Shown here: positions 1 to 9,619 of the stretch, piece after piece
Numbering within the stretch: position 1 is the first letter of the stretch
How the letters are laid out: the number at the start of each line of letters is the position of its first letter
From: Haloactinopolyspora alba
Lineage (GTDB): Bacteria; Actinomycetota; Actinomycetes; Jiangellales; Jiangellaceae
Reading direction: 5' to 3'
Length of the DNA: 64,000 nt
NCBI RefSeq assembly: GCF_003014555.1
Contig: NZ_PYGE01000001.1
Span: 434,001 to 498,000, forward strand
The notes under the pieces: model-generated
Told to the model about the DNA's origin: nothing
What the model saw: only the letters and a program-made list of their open reading frames with translations
The model's database searches: none
Made by a program: the position numbers and the translations under genes

Positions 1-1408
1 GGCGGTCGCTCACCGTCGCGTCCGGAGTGGCGGCGCCCTTGCCCTGCCCGTCGGTGGTGGTCAGCGAGTAGATGTGGCCGGGCTCGAGCTGCAGCGTGAT
101 CTCGCCACCGTCCGGCTGCACGGTTCCCACCTCGCGGAAGCGGTCGGCGGGATCGTCGGAGTCGAGGTCGCTCGCCCACAGCCGCATCCCGCTCTCGGGC
201 AGGTTGGCGACGTCGAGGGTGAGGGTGCTCGGCTGGTCGGCGTCGAACGTCTCGATCACCGTGCTCCAGTCGCCGCCGTCGGGCGAGGCCAGCGAGACGA
301 CGCTCGCTCCGGACTCCAGCCGGGTGCTGCCGCTGTTCAGGTACCGCCAGCCGGGATCGGCGAACTGGTTCGTGTGCGCGTACGCCCAGATGCTGTCGCC
401 GACGTCGTAGTAACCCGACCACGGCCACTCGGCGACCATCAGTCCGGTGTCGGCGAGCGTGATGTTCGAGTACCAGGCGGAGATCGGCGACCACGCGATC
501 ATTCCGGTGATCCGGGCGTCGATGTACATTCGGTTGGCCGCGCGGGCCAGCGGCGCGGCGCCCGCGTCGTGGGCCATCGAGCTCAGTTCGCCGATCCACA
601 ACGGCTTACCGAGGTCACGCGCGGTCTCGGTGCTCGAACACCGCAGGTACCTGGTGCGGTGACCACACGGCGAGTGCTGGTTCGCGATGTCGACGGCCGC
701 TCCGAACTCGGGGTTCGCGGCCATCGCGTCGGCGACCCGCCAGTTCCAGTTCGGCGTGTCGTCGGCGGCCGTCAGCTCGATGTCCGGGTGCTCCGCGCGC
801 AGCGCGCGTTTCCACTTGACGTACCACTCGGTGTCGTAGCCGGCCTCGTTCCAGCCGCCCATGAAGTCGATGTCCAGTCCGTGCTGCTCGGCGCAGTCGA
901 GCCAGGACAGCAGGTAGTCGATGTTGTCCTGGCTCCAGAACCCGCCTTCGAACCAGCCCGGCGCTCCCCATTGCAGGCCGCCGAGCTGGATGTCCGGGTT
1001 GCGCTCGACCGCCTCACGCATCAACCACCACTCGTAGCCGCGGTTGCAGTTCACCTTGCCGCGCTCGCGCATGTGGCTGGGCTCGGCGCCCGAGGTGGAG
1101 TTGGTGTCGGCGCCGATCTCCACCTTCAGGATCTCGAGGTTCGCGCCGTAACCGGGCTTGAACAGATAGTCGAGGATCTGGCTGCGCTCGGGCTCCGGAT
1201 AGTCGTACAGCAGCCGGCTGGACGCTCCGGCGCTGACCGCACCGAGGCCGTCGAACTCCCGGCCGGCGCTGTCGCCGTCCACGACGACGGTCTCGGCGCT
1301 GCGCTGCTCCTCCTCCGCCGCCTGACTGCCCGGCACCGCGGCGACCAGCGCCGCGATCACCGCCGTACCAGTGCCCAGTGCTGTTGCGATCCGCCGTCGG
1401 TGACGCAT
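1..1408 (-). CDS. GH59 galactocerebrosidase-like glycosidase, secreted (3' end outside window)
   Basis: The first 469 residues are present; the gene runs off the left edge. After a basic, hydrophobic signal peptide (about residues 1-30) the protein follows the layout of glycoside hydrolase family 59 (galactosylceramidase): FDGLGAVSAGASSRLL, then YPEPERSQILDYLFKP, KVEIGADTNSTSGAEPSHM and GYEWWLM, all close to blocks of animal GALC. The likely acid/base is Glu188 in GGWNEAG and the nucleophile Glu274 in WIGELSS. A beta-sandwich region follows. The expected reaction is hydrolysis of beta-galactosides, perhaps glycolipids, outside the cell; the true substrate is inferred only. It is read alone from its own promoter (1466-1494), with a weak ribosome site before ATG 1408. 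Confidence 0.88.
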   Translation of the reverse strand, partial: MRHRRRIATALGTGTAVIAALVAAVPGSQAAEEEQRSAETVVVDGDSAGREFDGLGAVSAGASSRLLYDYPEPERSQILDYLFKPGYGANLEILKVEIGADTNSTSGAEPSHMRERGKVNCNRGYEWWLMREAVERNPDIQLGGLQWGAPGWFEGGFWSQDNIDYLLSWLDCAEQHGLDIDFMGGWNEAGYDTEWYVKWKRALRAEHPDIELTAADDTPNWNWRVADAMAANPEFGAAVDIANQHSPCGHRTRYLRCSSTETARDLGKPLWIGELSSMAHDAGAAPLARAANRMYIDARITGMIAWSPISAWYSNITLADTGLMVAEWPWSGYYDVGDSIWAYAHTNQFADPGWRYLNSGSTRLESGASVVSLASPDGGDWSTVIETFDADQPSTLTLDVANLPESGMRLWASDLDSDDPADRFREVGTVQPDGGEITLQLEPGHIYSLTTTDGQGKGAATPDATVSDR

Positions 1409-1451
1409 GGATACACCCGCCCTGACTCGAGGCCGTTGGGTTCGACATCAA

Positions 1452-1494
1452 AGGTCTGACCTCTGAACATAAAGTGCGGATACATCACTGTCAA
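1452..1494 (-). promoter_or_regulatory. Promoter and GntR/FadR-like operator for the GH59 gene
   Basis: Reading on the minus strand, TTGACA (1494-1489) and TATGTT (1471-1466) are separated by exactly 17 bases, a strong sigma70-type promoter. Just downstream of the -10 box lies the perfect 11-base dyad AGGTCTGACCT (1452-1462), where a repressor would block initiation. The GTC/GAC spacing recalls FadR-subfamily GntR operators; the cognate regulator is not in this window, so that assignment is inference. Confidence 0.6.
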
Positions 1495-1552
1495 TGCCGC
1501 ACCGCAGCAGGGGGTCCCGTCGGGGCGCGGGGCTCACGCAGACTCATCCGCT

Positions 1553-4500
1553 TCAACGAACTGTCGCTGCTCCGTTGTCGTCCGCGTATTCGACGAGACG
1601 GCAGAGCGTGTTGATGCCCTGCACCTGCTCGACACTGCGGACCGGGGCGGTCAGCAGCGCCGGGCTGCCGACCAGCACCGCCAGCGACCGCGCGCGGGAC
1701 ACGGCGACGTTGAGCCGGTTCCGGTTCGCGACGAAGTCGACCCCGCGTGGGGCGTCGGCCGCCGACGACGTCGTCAGCGACACGATGACGACAGCCGCCT
1801 GCTGGCCCTGGAACTTGTCGACGGTGCCGACACGGGCACGCCCGTCCAGAGCGGCCGACAACAGCCCGACCTGCGCGTTGTACGGCGCCACCACCAGGAC
1901 GTCGTCGGCCCCGAGGACACGCTCGTGCCCTTGTGCGTCGGTCCACGCCCGGCCGGTGAGCCGCTCGACGACGGCACGGACCGCGTCCACCTCGGCGTCG
2001 CTGCGTACCGAGCACCCCGAGTGCTCGACCGGATACCAGCGCACTCCCGCTCCCGCGAGATCGTCCGCACCGCCGAGCCGCTGGCGCTCGAGCCCGTCGC
2101 GCGGGTGCAGCAGCGCGTCGTAGGACAGCTCCGACACCGGAGCGCACACGTCGGGATGCATGCGCCATGTGGTGTCGAGGAACAACCCTCGCTCGGGCGG
2201 CACGGTGTCGTGGTCGCCGAGGACGTGCTCGAGCGCGGAGGCGCCCGCGCCGTCCGGGTGCTCGCCCTTCGCCGGCTGCGGCAGCTGGCGCGGGTCGCCC
2301 AGAAGGATCAACGCGTCGGCCGACGCCCCGGCAGCCACCGTGTTGGCCAGGGAGAACTGGCCCGCCTCGTCCACGACCAGCACGTCGACGTGCACGTCCG
2401 GGCGGGCGAACAGCCAGCCGGTTCCGGCGACCAGGTTGGCCGTCCCGGCCGCGACGGCCGACTCCACGTCCGCGTTGGAGGTGACGACGGTGACGCCGTC
2501 GCGGCGGGTGGCGTTGCCGTCGTCGGCCTTCTGCATCGCCCGCACCACCGGCGCCACCTCGTCGTCGGCGTCCAGGATCGCGTCGAGCAGGTTCGTGATG
2601 ACGCGGTGACTCAGCGCGGTGATGCCGACGGTGCGCCCCGCCCGCAGCATCGCGATGATCGAGCGTGAGCCGGCGTACGTCTTGCCGGCGCCGGGCGGGC
2701 CCTGCACCGGCAACGCGCCGGTCAGCTCCGGCGCGACCCGGCACAGCGACTCGGCGCCGGCCTCGCCGTCGCGCCGGAGCGTGACGCCGTCGGGCAGCCG
2801 CGGGCCGCATCCGAGCAGCAGGTCGCGTACGCCCTGGTACGGGCCGAGGGCGTCGACGTCGTGCTCGGCGACCCACGCACCGACCCGGCACAGCGCGGCC
2901 TCGAGCGTGTTGGCGGGGATCGGGCTGGGCGGCAGCAGGCCCACCGGATGCGGCTGTTCGTTGGCCAGGGCGCGCTTGAGCTCGACCGTGCCGCTCTCGA
3001 GGTCGAGGCCCACGATGGTGCTGGTGCCGCCGTCCGGGCCCGCGTGCCCGACGGAGTCGCCCACCCGCAGGCGGCACTCCTGCGCCGGGACCTGGTACCG
3101 CCACACGCCGGAGCGTTTCTCGGTGCGCAGGAACGTCGCCGCGCCGAGACCGCCGAGCGTGGCGGGGTCGTCGGTGAGCTCGTCGACGGCGAGCGTGCGC
3201 ACCCGGAAGTACTCCCACCACTCCGCCCGGTTCTCGCGGCGGTGCCACTCGAGCAGCCCCGCCAGCAGCAGCCGCGCGTTCTGCTCCGGGGTACGCCCGT
3301 CCGGCTCGGACGGCACCGCGTCGAGCAGCTGCTGCTCGACGGCGACCAGCTCCGGATCGCGTTCTCGGAGGTGTTCGGCCGGATCGTCGACGTCGGCAGG
3401 GCGCGGCACCTCGTGCCCGGCCTGCAGCGCCTCGCGCCGGCGCTGCTCGAGCCAGTCGCGCAGCCGGCGAGTGCTGACGCAGTCGTCACGGTTGTACGAC
3501 TCGATGGCGTCCAGGATCGAGTAGTCCCGCTCGGCCAGCCAGCGCTCGTACTCGACGATGCTCGACCCGGCGTCCTTGACCTCGGCGTCGGCACGGGCGC
3601 CGGGGTCGTAGAACACCTCGAGCGCCTTGATGGAGTACGACTCGGCTCCGACCCGCAGCCCCTGCCGGACCACCGCGTACAGGTCGACCAGCCGTTCGCC
3701 CCGCAACAGCGCGTCGACCTCGTCCACCCGGCTGCCGTAGCGCTGCGACAGCCGCTTCAGCCGGTCCGGCTCGTACGGCGCGTAGTGGTAGACGTGCATG
3801 CCCGGGTGCTGTTCCCACGTCCGCATCGCGTGGTCGACGACCTGCTCGAACGCGTGCTGTTCGGCCGCCGCGTCGTGCGCCCACCAGGCGGTGAACGCGT
3901 CGTCGGCGTCACTGACACCCCACAGGTACTCGAGGCCGTGGTCACCGAAGAACGGGTCGCCCTCGAGGTCGAGGAACAGGTCGCCGGGGTCGGGTTCGGG
4001 CAGCAGCGCCAGCCCGCGCCGCGGTTCGACCGGCGTGACGAACGTGTACGGCGGCACCTCCCGGCGCCGGCCCGCCGTCTGCAACCGCGCCTGCTCGGCC
4101 AGCCGGCGCCTGGTGGACGCGCCGACGGACGTGACGGCGCCGAGCGCGTCGTCGGTGGCGGCGGCCAGCGCCTCGACGGTGGTGATGCCGGCGGCGCCGA
4201 ACGCCTCGCGCTGGTCACGCCGGAGGAACGGGACGAGCACGAGGTCGTCGTCGTCACGCCACTGCTGCGAGCACGCCGTCGCCCACGGGCACACCGCGCA
4301 GTGCGGCACCCGGACCGGGTAGGTCTCCGGCGCGGCGGCCAGCCAGCTCTCGTACTCGCGCATCGCCCGGCGGGTGTACGCGGCGACGTCGACCGACGCG
4401 ACGGTGACCGTCCGGCGGTCCCCGAGAATCACGGTGAGGCTCTCGGGCGGCGTGCCCTGCAACTGCTCCAGCCGCTGCGCGTAGACGGACATCTGCAGCA

Positions 4501-4945
4501 GCGCCGACGCCTTGACGTGCCGGGCGAGCTTGGTGTCGGCGATGTCGTAGGACCAGTCGCCGAGCGCGCTGGAACGGATGTCGTTGCGGATCAGGAAGTC
4601 GGCGTGCCCGCGCCACCGCCCGTCGTAGAAGGTGGCCTGGAAGATGCGGTCGGCGCCGTCCTTCATGGCCGCGACCGTCGCGTCCTCGGCCTCGGCCGGG
4701 CTGCCGGCCCGCGGAATCTCGACGACCCGGTAAGCGGAGGGCGCCGCGGTCATGCCGGCCAGCACCGCCGCCTCGTGCTCGTCACCACGCCGGCGGACCA
4801 CGTCGGCGCCGGGGTCGTCCTGCGGCGGACGCGGGCGCCGCCCGTGGGCCACCTCGAGGTTCAGCGTCGTCAGATGCGGGCACTCGAGATGACCGACCAG
4901 ATCGGTCGGGCTGAGCACCACCTGCCCGGTGTCGTCCAGGTACAC
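1553..4945 (-). CDS. TM0106-family RecB-like nuclease fused to a DNA2/UPF1-type SF1 helicase
   Basis: A protein of about 1130 residues. The N-terminal third is a PD-(D/E)XK nuclease (HADFL near residue 118, DTK near 140) with cysteines at about 24, 218, 221 and 227, arranged as in RecB/Cas4-type nucleases that hold an Fe-S cluster. A middle segment resembles the RNase-H-like part of this family. The C-terminal half is a superfamily 1 helicase with Walker A GPPGAGKT near 750 and DEAG near 857. GTG at 4945 is preferred over the in-frame GTG at 4951, because GGAGG abuts the latter but lies five bases before the former. The likely role is DNA end processing or repair; no operon partner is visible. 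Confidence 0.85.
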   Translation of the reverse strand: MYLDDTGQVVLSPTDLVGHLECPHLTTLNLEVAHGRRPRPPQDDPGADVVRRRGDEHEAAVLAGMTAAPSAYRVVEIPRAGSPAEAEDATVAAMKDGADRIFQATFYDGRWRGHADFLIRNDIRSSALGDWSYDIADTKLARHVKASALLQMSVYAQRLEQLQGTPPESLTVILGDRRTVTVASVDVAAYTRRAMREYESWLAAAPETYPVRVPHCAVCPWATACSQQWRDDDDLVLVPFLRRDQREAFGAAGITTVEALAAATDDALGAVTSVGASTRRRLAEQARLQTAGRRREVPPYTFVTPVEPRRGLALLPEPDPGDLFLDLEGDPFFGDHGLEYLWGVSDADDAFTAWWAHDAAAEQHAFEQVVDHAMRTWEQHPGMHVYHYAPYEPDRLKRLSQRYGSRVDEVDALLRGERLVDLYAVVRQGLRVGAESYSIKALEVFYDPGARADAEVKDAGSSIVEYERWLAERDYSILDAIESYNRDDCVSTRRLRDWLEQRRREALQAGHEVPRPADVDDPAEHLRERDPELVAVEQQLLDAVPSEPDGRTPEQNARLLLAGLLEWHRRENRAEWWEYFRVRTLAVDELTDDPATLGGLGAATFLRTEKRSGVWRYQVPAQECRLRVGDSVGHAGPDGGTSTIVGLDLESGTVELKRALANEQPHPVGLLPPSPIPANTLEAALCRVGAWVAEHDVDALGPYQGVRDLLLGCGPRLPDGVTLRRDGEAGAESLCRVAPELTGALPVQGPPGAGKTYAGSRSIIAMLRAGRTVGITALSHRVITNLLDAILDADDEVAPVVRAMQKADDGNATRRDGVTVVTSNADVESAVAAGTANLVAGTGWLFARPDVHVDVLVVDEAGQFSLANTVAAGASADALILLGDPRQLPQPAKGEHPDGAGASALEHVLGDHDTVPPERGLFLDTTWRMHPDVCAPVSELSYDALLHPRDGLERQRLGGADDLAGAGVRWYPVEHSGCSVRSDAEVDAVRAVVERLTGRAWTDAQGHERVLGADDVLVVAPYNAQVGLLSAALDGRARVGTVDKFQGQQAAVVIVSLTTSSAADAPRGVDFVANRNRLNVAVSRARSLAVLVGSPALLTAPVRSVEQVQGINTLCRLVEYADDNGAATVR

Positions 4946-5210
4946 GCCCACCTCCTTCCTGAAGGCACCCAGCCTGCCCGATGCCTCCGACAGAAACCGC
5001 GCGCGGTGCGGTACGGCCGAGTACCACGACGGCGGGGATCCGTCAGTGACCGTCGACTCACCGGACCAATACCTGCCGTCGGGGTGCGCGCATCACTCTC
5101 TGGGGCATGACCGGCACGACTCGCGTGGCCGGCGACGGCACCCTCTGTCGGAGGGCGACACCGTCGTCCGCTGAGCGCGGAAATGCCGATGGTGGTGCGG
5201 ACCGGCCGAG
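4946..5210. other. Intergenic region between nuclease-helicase and sulfatase genes
   Basis: No gene is convincing here. It should hold the promoter of the nuclease-helicase gene and the end of the sulfatase transcript. A short hairpin CCCTC-TGTCG-GAGGG (5141-5155) without a T tract is the only terminator candidate seen. Confidence 0.4.
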
Positions 5211-7574
5211 TCAGTCGTGCGCCGCCCGGAAGGCGTCGCGCTGCTGCTCGCTCGCCGCGTCGCTGACCAGGTCGTCGGCGAGGTCGAACCGGACCGAGAC
5301 CAGCTCGCCGGTGAAGGCGTTGTCCGCCGTCGGGTAGTCGTCGACGACCGGTGACGCACGATCGACACCGACGTCGAACGTCTCGTCGAAGGCGAAGTAG
5401 TACGGGATTGTCCCCTCGACCCGTCCATTCGCGGCCTTCTCGCCGTCGACCAGCAACACCACGTCGCCGCCGCGGCCGACCCCGCCCCCGTCGTAGCCGA
5501 ACTCCACCCGGACCTCGTGCCGTCCCGGTGTCAGCGGCTGCGCCGCAGCGACCTTGTACACGTCGAGACCGAAGTAGTTATACGCATAGTGCGCTCGGCC
5601 GTCGTGGCAGTACAACGACCAGCCGCCGAACCGGCCGCCCTGGGCGACCAGAACACCGTCGGCGCCGCCGGCCGGGACATCGATCTCGGCGGTGATCGTG
5701 TGCGAGCGGTTCTTGACGTACGGCGCGGTCTCCTCGGTCAGCCGCAGCCCGGCCTTGCGGAACGTGATCGAGTCGCGGTCGCCGTGCAGGTCGAGCCGGC
5801 CGGCCTCGCGCGGGTTCTCCCGCTCGGTCATCCGGTCGTCCAGCGGGAACACGTTGTACTTCGCCGCCTCGATCAGGAACAGCTGCTGCAGTTCGCGCAG
5901 CTTGCCCGGATGCTCGGCGGCGACGTCGTGCGCCTGCGTCCAGTCGACGTTCGTGTCGTACAGCTCCCAGACGTCGTCGTCGAAATACTGCCGGTCGCCG
6001 CTTTGCACCATCTCCCACGGGGTGCCGTGCCGGGTCACCGCCATCCAGCCGTCGTGGTAGATGCCGCGGTGGCCAACCATCTCGAAGTACTGCAGCCGCC
6101 GACGGTCCGGCGCGTCGGCGTCGTTGAAGCTGTAGAGCATGCTGGTGCCCTCGATCGGCTGCTGCGGCACCCCGTCGACCGTGCTGGGCTCCGGCAGCCC
6201 CGCGGCCTCGAGCACGGTCGGCAGCACGTCGATGACGTGGTGGAACTGGTGCCGGACGCCGCCACGCTCGGTGATGCCGTCCGGCCAGTGCACGACCATG
6301 CCGTCCCGGGTGCCGCCGAAATGAGACGCCACCTGCTTCGTCCACTGGTACGGCGTGTTCATCGCCAGCGCCCAGCCCACCGGGTAGTGCGCGTGCGTGC
6401 TCGGGTCGCCGAGCGCGGCGTCGTGGGCGTTGATGTGCTCCGCGGAGTCAGTGATGCCGCTGGCGATGCGGTGCTCGTTGAGCGTGCCGCCAAGCCCGCC
6501 CTCGGCGGACGCGCCGTTGTCACCCAGGATGTAGATGATCAGGGTGTTGTCCAGCTCACCCATCTCGTCGAGCGCCTCGACGAGCCGTCCCACCTGATCA
6601 TCGGTGTGTTCGGCGAAGCCAGCGTACAGCTCCATCAACGACGCCGCCGCTCGGCGTTCCTGCTCGGACAGCTCGTCCCAGTGCGGCACGCCTTCCGCCC
6701 ACGGCGCCAGCTCGGCGTCCTGCGGGACGACACCGAGCTCCTTCTGCCGCTCCAGCGTGATCTCCCGCTGGCGGTCCCAGCCGTGGTCGAACCTCCCGCG
6801 GTACTTCTCCCGGTACTCCCGCGGCACGTGGTACGGCGCGTGCGTCGCGCCGAACGGCACGTAGGCGAAGAACGGCACGTCCGGTTTCAGCGTCTGCTGC
6901 GTGCTGATCCAGTCGATGGCCTGATCGACCACGTCCTCGGACAGGTGGTAGCCGTCCTCCGGCGTCCGGTCCGGCTCGATCGGGTTGGTGCCGTCGAACA
7001 GCACCGGGTACCAGTGGTTCATCTCCGCGCAGATGAACCCGTAGAACTTCTCGAAACCCTCGCCCGTCGGCCACCGGTCGAACGGGCCCGCCGGGCTGAC
7101 GTCGCGCGCCGGGGTCTGGTGCCACTTGCCGAACGCCCCGGTGTTGTACCCGTTGCCGCTGAGCACCTGCCCGATGGTCGCCGCGGTGCGCGGGCGGATA
7201 CCGGTGTAGCCGGGCGCCGCGCTGGCCATCTCGGTCGTCACACCCATGCCGACCGAATGGTGGTTGCGGCCGGTGAGCAGCGACTGCCTGGTCGGTGAAC
7301 AGACCGCCGTGACATGGAAGCGTGAGTACCGCAGGCCACCGTCGGCGAGCCGGTCGGCGGTGGGCATCTCGCACGGGCCGCCGAAGGCCGACGGCGCACC
7401 GAAGCCCATGTCGTCGACCAGCACCACCACCACGTTGGGCGCGCCCGCCGGTGGGCGGACCGGGTTCGGCGGCCGGTACGGCGGTGACTGGTCCCGCGCA
7501 TCGATCGCGGTCGCCGGTGCGGGTGGTGAATCGTGGATCGGCAGGTGGTCGCGGGCGATGCGCGGGTCGGTCAA
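5211..7574 (-). CDS. Arylsulfatase (type I, formylglycine-dependent)
   Basis: 787 residues, the size of the long mycobacterial and actinobacterial arylsulfatases. After a proline-rich leader, the sulfatase fold starts at VVVVLVDDMGFG (metal-binding Asp pair near 54-55) and carries the CSPTR maturation motif at 92-96, whose Cys would become formylglycine. Metal and substrate motifs follow, and the last 200 residues form a beta-rich C-terminal domain. TTG 7574 is chosen as start: it follows the upstream gene's stop after 20 bases and has GGAGAG about eight bases ahead. No signal peptide is evident, so it may be cytoplasmic. It is downstream of a betaine-type binding protein and a LysR gene, suggesting a sulfate ester of choline or a similar compound as substrate; this is inference, since classical BetC is shorter. 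Confidence 0.88.
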   Translation of the reverse strand: MTDPRIARDHLPIHDSPPAPATAIDARDQSPPYRPPNPVRPPAGAPNVVVVLVDDMGFGAPSAFGGPCEMPTADRLADGGLRYSRFHVTAVCSPTRQSLLTGRNHHSVGMGVTTEMASAAPGYTGIRPRTAATIGQVLSGNGYNTGAFGKWHQTPARDVSPAGPFDRWPTGEGFEKFYGFICAEMNHWYPVLFDGTNPIEPDRTPEDGYHLSEDVVDQAIDWISTQQTLKPDVPFFAYVPFGATHAPYHVPREYREKYRGRFDHGWDRQREITLERQKELGVVPQDAELAPWAEGVPHWDELSEQERRAAASLMELYAGFAEHTDDQVGRLVEALDEMGELDNTLIIYILGDNGASAEGGLGGTLNEHRIASGITDSAEHINAHDAALGDPSTHAHYPVGWALAMNTPYQWTKQVASHFGGTRDGMVVHWPDGITERGGVRHQFHHVIDVLPTVLEAAGLPEPSTVDGVPQQPIEGTSMLYSFNDADAPDRRRLQYFEMVGHRGIYHDGWMAVTRHGTPWEMVQSGDRQYFDDDVWELYDTNVDWTQAHDVAAEHPGKLRELQQLFLIEAAKYNVFPLDDRMTERENPREAGRLDLHGDRDSITFRKAGLRLTEETAPYVKNRSHTITAEIDVPAGGADGVLVAQGGRFGGWSLYCHDGRAHYAYNYFGLDVYKVAAAQPLTPGRHEVRVEFGYDGGGVGRGGDVVLLVDGEKAANGRVEGTIPYYFAFDETFDVGVDRASPVVDDYPTADNAFTGELVSVRFDLADDLVSDAASEQQRDAFRAAHD

Positions 7575-7594
7575 CTGGTCTCGCTCTCCTTCGC

Positions 7595-8545
7595 TCAGGC
7601 CGCTTCGGCGGGTTCGCCGTCCGCGGTCTCGACGCCTTCCAGCCACGTGCTGACGACGTCCGGGTTCTCTTCGATCCAGGTCGAGGCGATCTCCTCGGCC
7701 GGCACGTCCTCCTGGCTGAACTGGTGGATCCAGTCCGACGCGGTGGAACGCTCCACGGACATCTGCTGCAGGAAGCGCATCACGTTCGGGTTCTCGGACT
7801 GGTACTCCTCGTTGGCGACGACGCGGATCTCGCCCGCTCCGGGCCACACGTCCTCGGGGTCCTCCAGGTAGACGAGGTCCCACGTGACGTTCATCCAGTG
7901 CGGCTCCCAGCCGAGGAAGACGATCGGCTGCTGCTCCGCGGCTGCGTTCTTGACCTCGGCGAGCATCGCGGACGTGCTCGACTCGGCCAGCGTCCAGTCG
8001 CCGAGGCCGTAGGCGTCCGCGGCGATCGCGTCGGAGATGTACTTGTTGCCGGGCGTTCCCGCCTCGATGCCGACGAACCGGTGCTCGAACAGTTCCGCTT
8101 TCTCGTCGAGGTCGGCGAGCGAGGTGATGCCGTGCTGCTCGGCGACGTACTTCGGGACCGCGGGCGCATACGTCGTCCCGGTCACCAGAGTGTCGACGAC
8201 CTGGACGCTGCCTTCGTCCAGATACTTCTGAAAGGCGGATTCCTGACTCGGCCACCAATTGCCCAGATATGCGTCGGCTTCGCCGTTGGCGAGGGCCTGT
8301 GCGCCGATCGGCACCGCGACCTCGTTGATCTCGACCTCGTATCCGAGGTCGCCGAGAATCTGGCTGACGATCTGGTTCTCGACGATGAGGTCCTCCCACG
8401 GCTGTTGGATCAGCCGCAGCTCGGAGCTTGCGTCTCCGCCGCCACCGGAATCGCCGCCGCCGTCGTCACCCCCACAGGCGACGAGGATGAGGGCCGCCGA
8501 AGCGGCGGCAGCGACTGGTCCGGCACGACGTAGTCGGGACGGCAT
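7595..8545 (-). CDS. Glycine betaine/choline-type ABC transporter substrate-binding lipoprotein (OpuAC/ProX family)
   Basis: 316 residues. The N-terminus is a lipoprotein signal with lipobox LVAC followed by a Gly/Asp-rich linker. The rest fits the OpuAC fold: QPWEDL near the start, GNWWPSQ, GIEAGTPG and FLGWEPHWMN, with aromatic residues that typically cage a quaternary ammonium group. No permease or ATPase gene is adjacent, so it would have to dock to a transporter encoded elsewhere. AAGGA precedes ATG 8545. The sulfatase gene begins 20 bases downstream, so the two are probably co-transcribed. Confidence 0.85.
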   Translation of the reverse strand: MPSRLRRAGPVAAAASAALILVACGGDDGGGDSGGGGDASSELRLIQQPWEDLIVENQIVSQILGDLGYEVEINEVAVPIGAQALANGEADAYLGNWWPSQESAFQKYLDEGSVQVVDTLVTGTTYAPAVPKYVAEQHGITSLADLDEKAELFEHRFVGIEAGTPGNKYISDAIAADAYGLGDWTLAESSTSAMLAEVKNAAAEQQPIVFLGWEPHWMNVTWDLVYLEDPEDVWPGAGEIRVVANEEYQSENPNVMRFLQQMSVERSTASDWIHQFSQEDVPAEEIASTWIEENPDVVSTWLEGVETADGEPAEAA

Positions 8546-8669
8546 GACGATTCCTTTCCTGGCACTGACGGGTCAGCGGTCCCTTTCACGCTTACACAGG
8601 CCAGGACAGGCAACAACGACAATCGTGTTTCGAGCTATACCGAATCCCAGTAGTTCTGATAGATCAGGT

Positions 8670-9572
8670 CTATCTCTCGTCGGTGGATGGTGCCGAAGCC
8701 GGCCAGGTGGTGACCAGGTCGACGAACGCCCTCGCGGCGGGCGACAGCTCGCCCGGCGGATACACGAGCACGCCGTGTCGCGCCAGCCGCGGGCTGAGCG
8801 ACACGACGACAGCACCGAGAGTCGCGGCGTCCTCGGCCAGGCTCCGCGGGAGCAACGCCGCTCCGGCGCCGGCCAGCACGAGCGGGACAATGGCGGCGCG
8901 ATGCGCGATCTCCACCGCGACCCGCGGCGCGGCGGCGGCATCGGCGAGGACGTCGTCCAGCACCGCCCGGGTCGTGGTGCCGCGCGACGTCGTGACGAAG
9001 TCCAGCTCCGCCAGCTCGCCGATCTGGAGCACACCGGCGGACGGCGTGCTCGCGCTGGGCGGGAGCACCGCCAGGACCTCCTGCTCCGGCAGTTCGAACG
9101 CGCGCAGCCCGGTGGTGGACACCGTCTGCTCGGTCAGCCCCAGCTCGCACTGCCCGCGACGGACGAAGTCCACAACCGCTGCCGCGTTCTCCGGGTCGAC
9201 CACGTTGAACTCGACGCCCGGGTACTGACGGCGGAACGCACCGACGAACTCGGCGAGCGGATCGACCGCGAGCGTCGTCACCGCGACGATGTCGAGCCGG
9301 CCCGTCACCAGCCCTGTCACCTGCTGTGCCGCCAGCGTCACCTGGGAGAAGTCGTGCAGCACCTTGCGCGCCGGGTCCAGCAACGCCTCCCCCAGGTCGG
9401 TGAGCACCACCCCGCGGCCGAGCCGTCGGAACAGCTCGGCGCCGACCTCGCGCTCGAGAACCTGGATGGCGTAGGACAGCGAGGGCTGCGCGATCCGCAG
9501 CGCGTGCGCGGCGCTGGTGAAGCTGCCATGACTGGCGACCGTGAGGAAGTACTCGAGCTGTTTGCGCTCCAC
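8670..9572 (-). CDS. LysR-family transcriptional regulator
   Basis: About 300 residues: an N-terminal winged helix-turn-helix beginning RKQLEYFLTVASHGSFTSAA, then the two-lobed LysR effector domain. A longer in-frame ATG exists at 9623, but its 17 extra residues (Arg/Thr-rich) do not fit the family. GTG 9572 lies eight bases after AGGG and gives the usual LysR start. The gene precedes the binding protein and sulfatase on the same strand, after a gap of about 124 bases. It probably controls them, and the repeat-rich region upstream is where it could bind. Confidence 0.85.
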   Translation of the reverse strand: MERKQLEYFLTVASHGSFTSAAHALRIAQPSLSYAIQVLEREVGAELFRRLGRGVVLTDLGEALLDPARKVLHDFSQVTLAAQQVTGLVTGRLDIVAVTTLAVDPLAEFVGAFRRQYPGVEFNVVDPENAAAVVDFVRRGQCELGLTEQTVSTTGLRAFELPEQEVLAVLPPSASTPSAGVLQIGELAELDFVTTSRGTTTRAVLDDVLADAAAAPRVAVEIAHRAAIVPLVLAGAGAALLPRSLAEDAATLGAVVVSLSPRLARHGVLVYPPGELSPAARAFVDLVTTWPASAPSTDER

Positions 9573-9619
9573 CAGCACGACCCTACGGCGAACCCGGCGC
9601 GGTGTTCCGCAGGTCGTTG

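Noticed and set aside
74-1459. Long plus-strand open frame opposite the GH59 gene
   Set aside because: Val/Arg-rich shadow composition without domain motifs; the minus strand encodes a clear GH59 protein with signal peptide and promoter.
7575-8399. Extending the sulfatase upstream to a 1062-codon frame
   Set aside because: The extension overlaps the binding-protein gene and is Arg-rich shadow; TTG 7574 has a ribosome site and directly follows that gene's stop.
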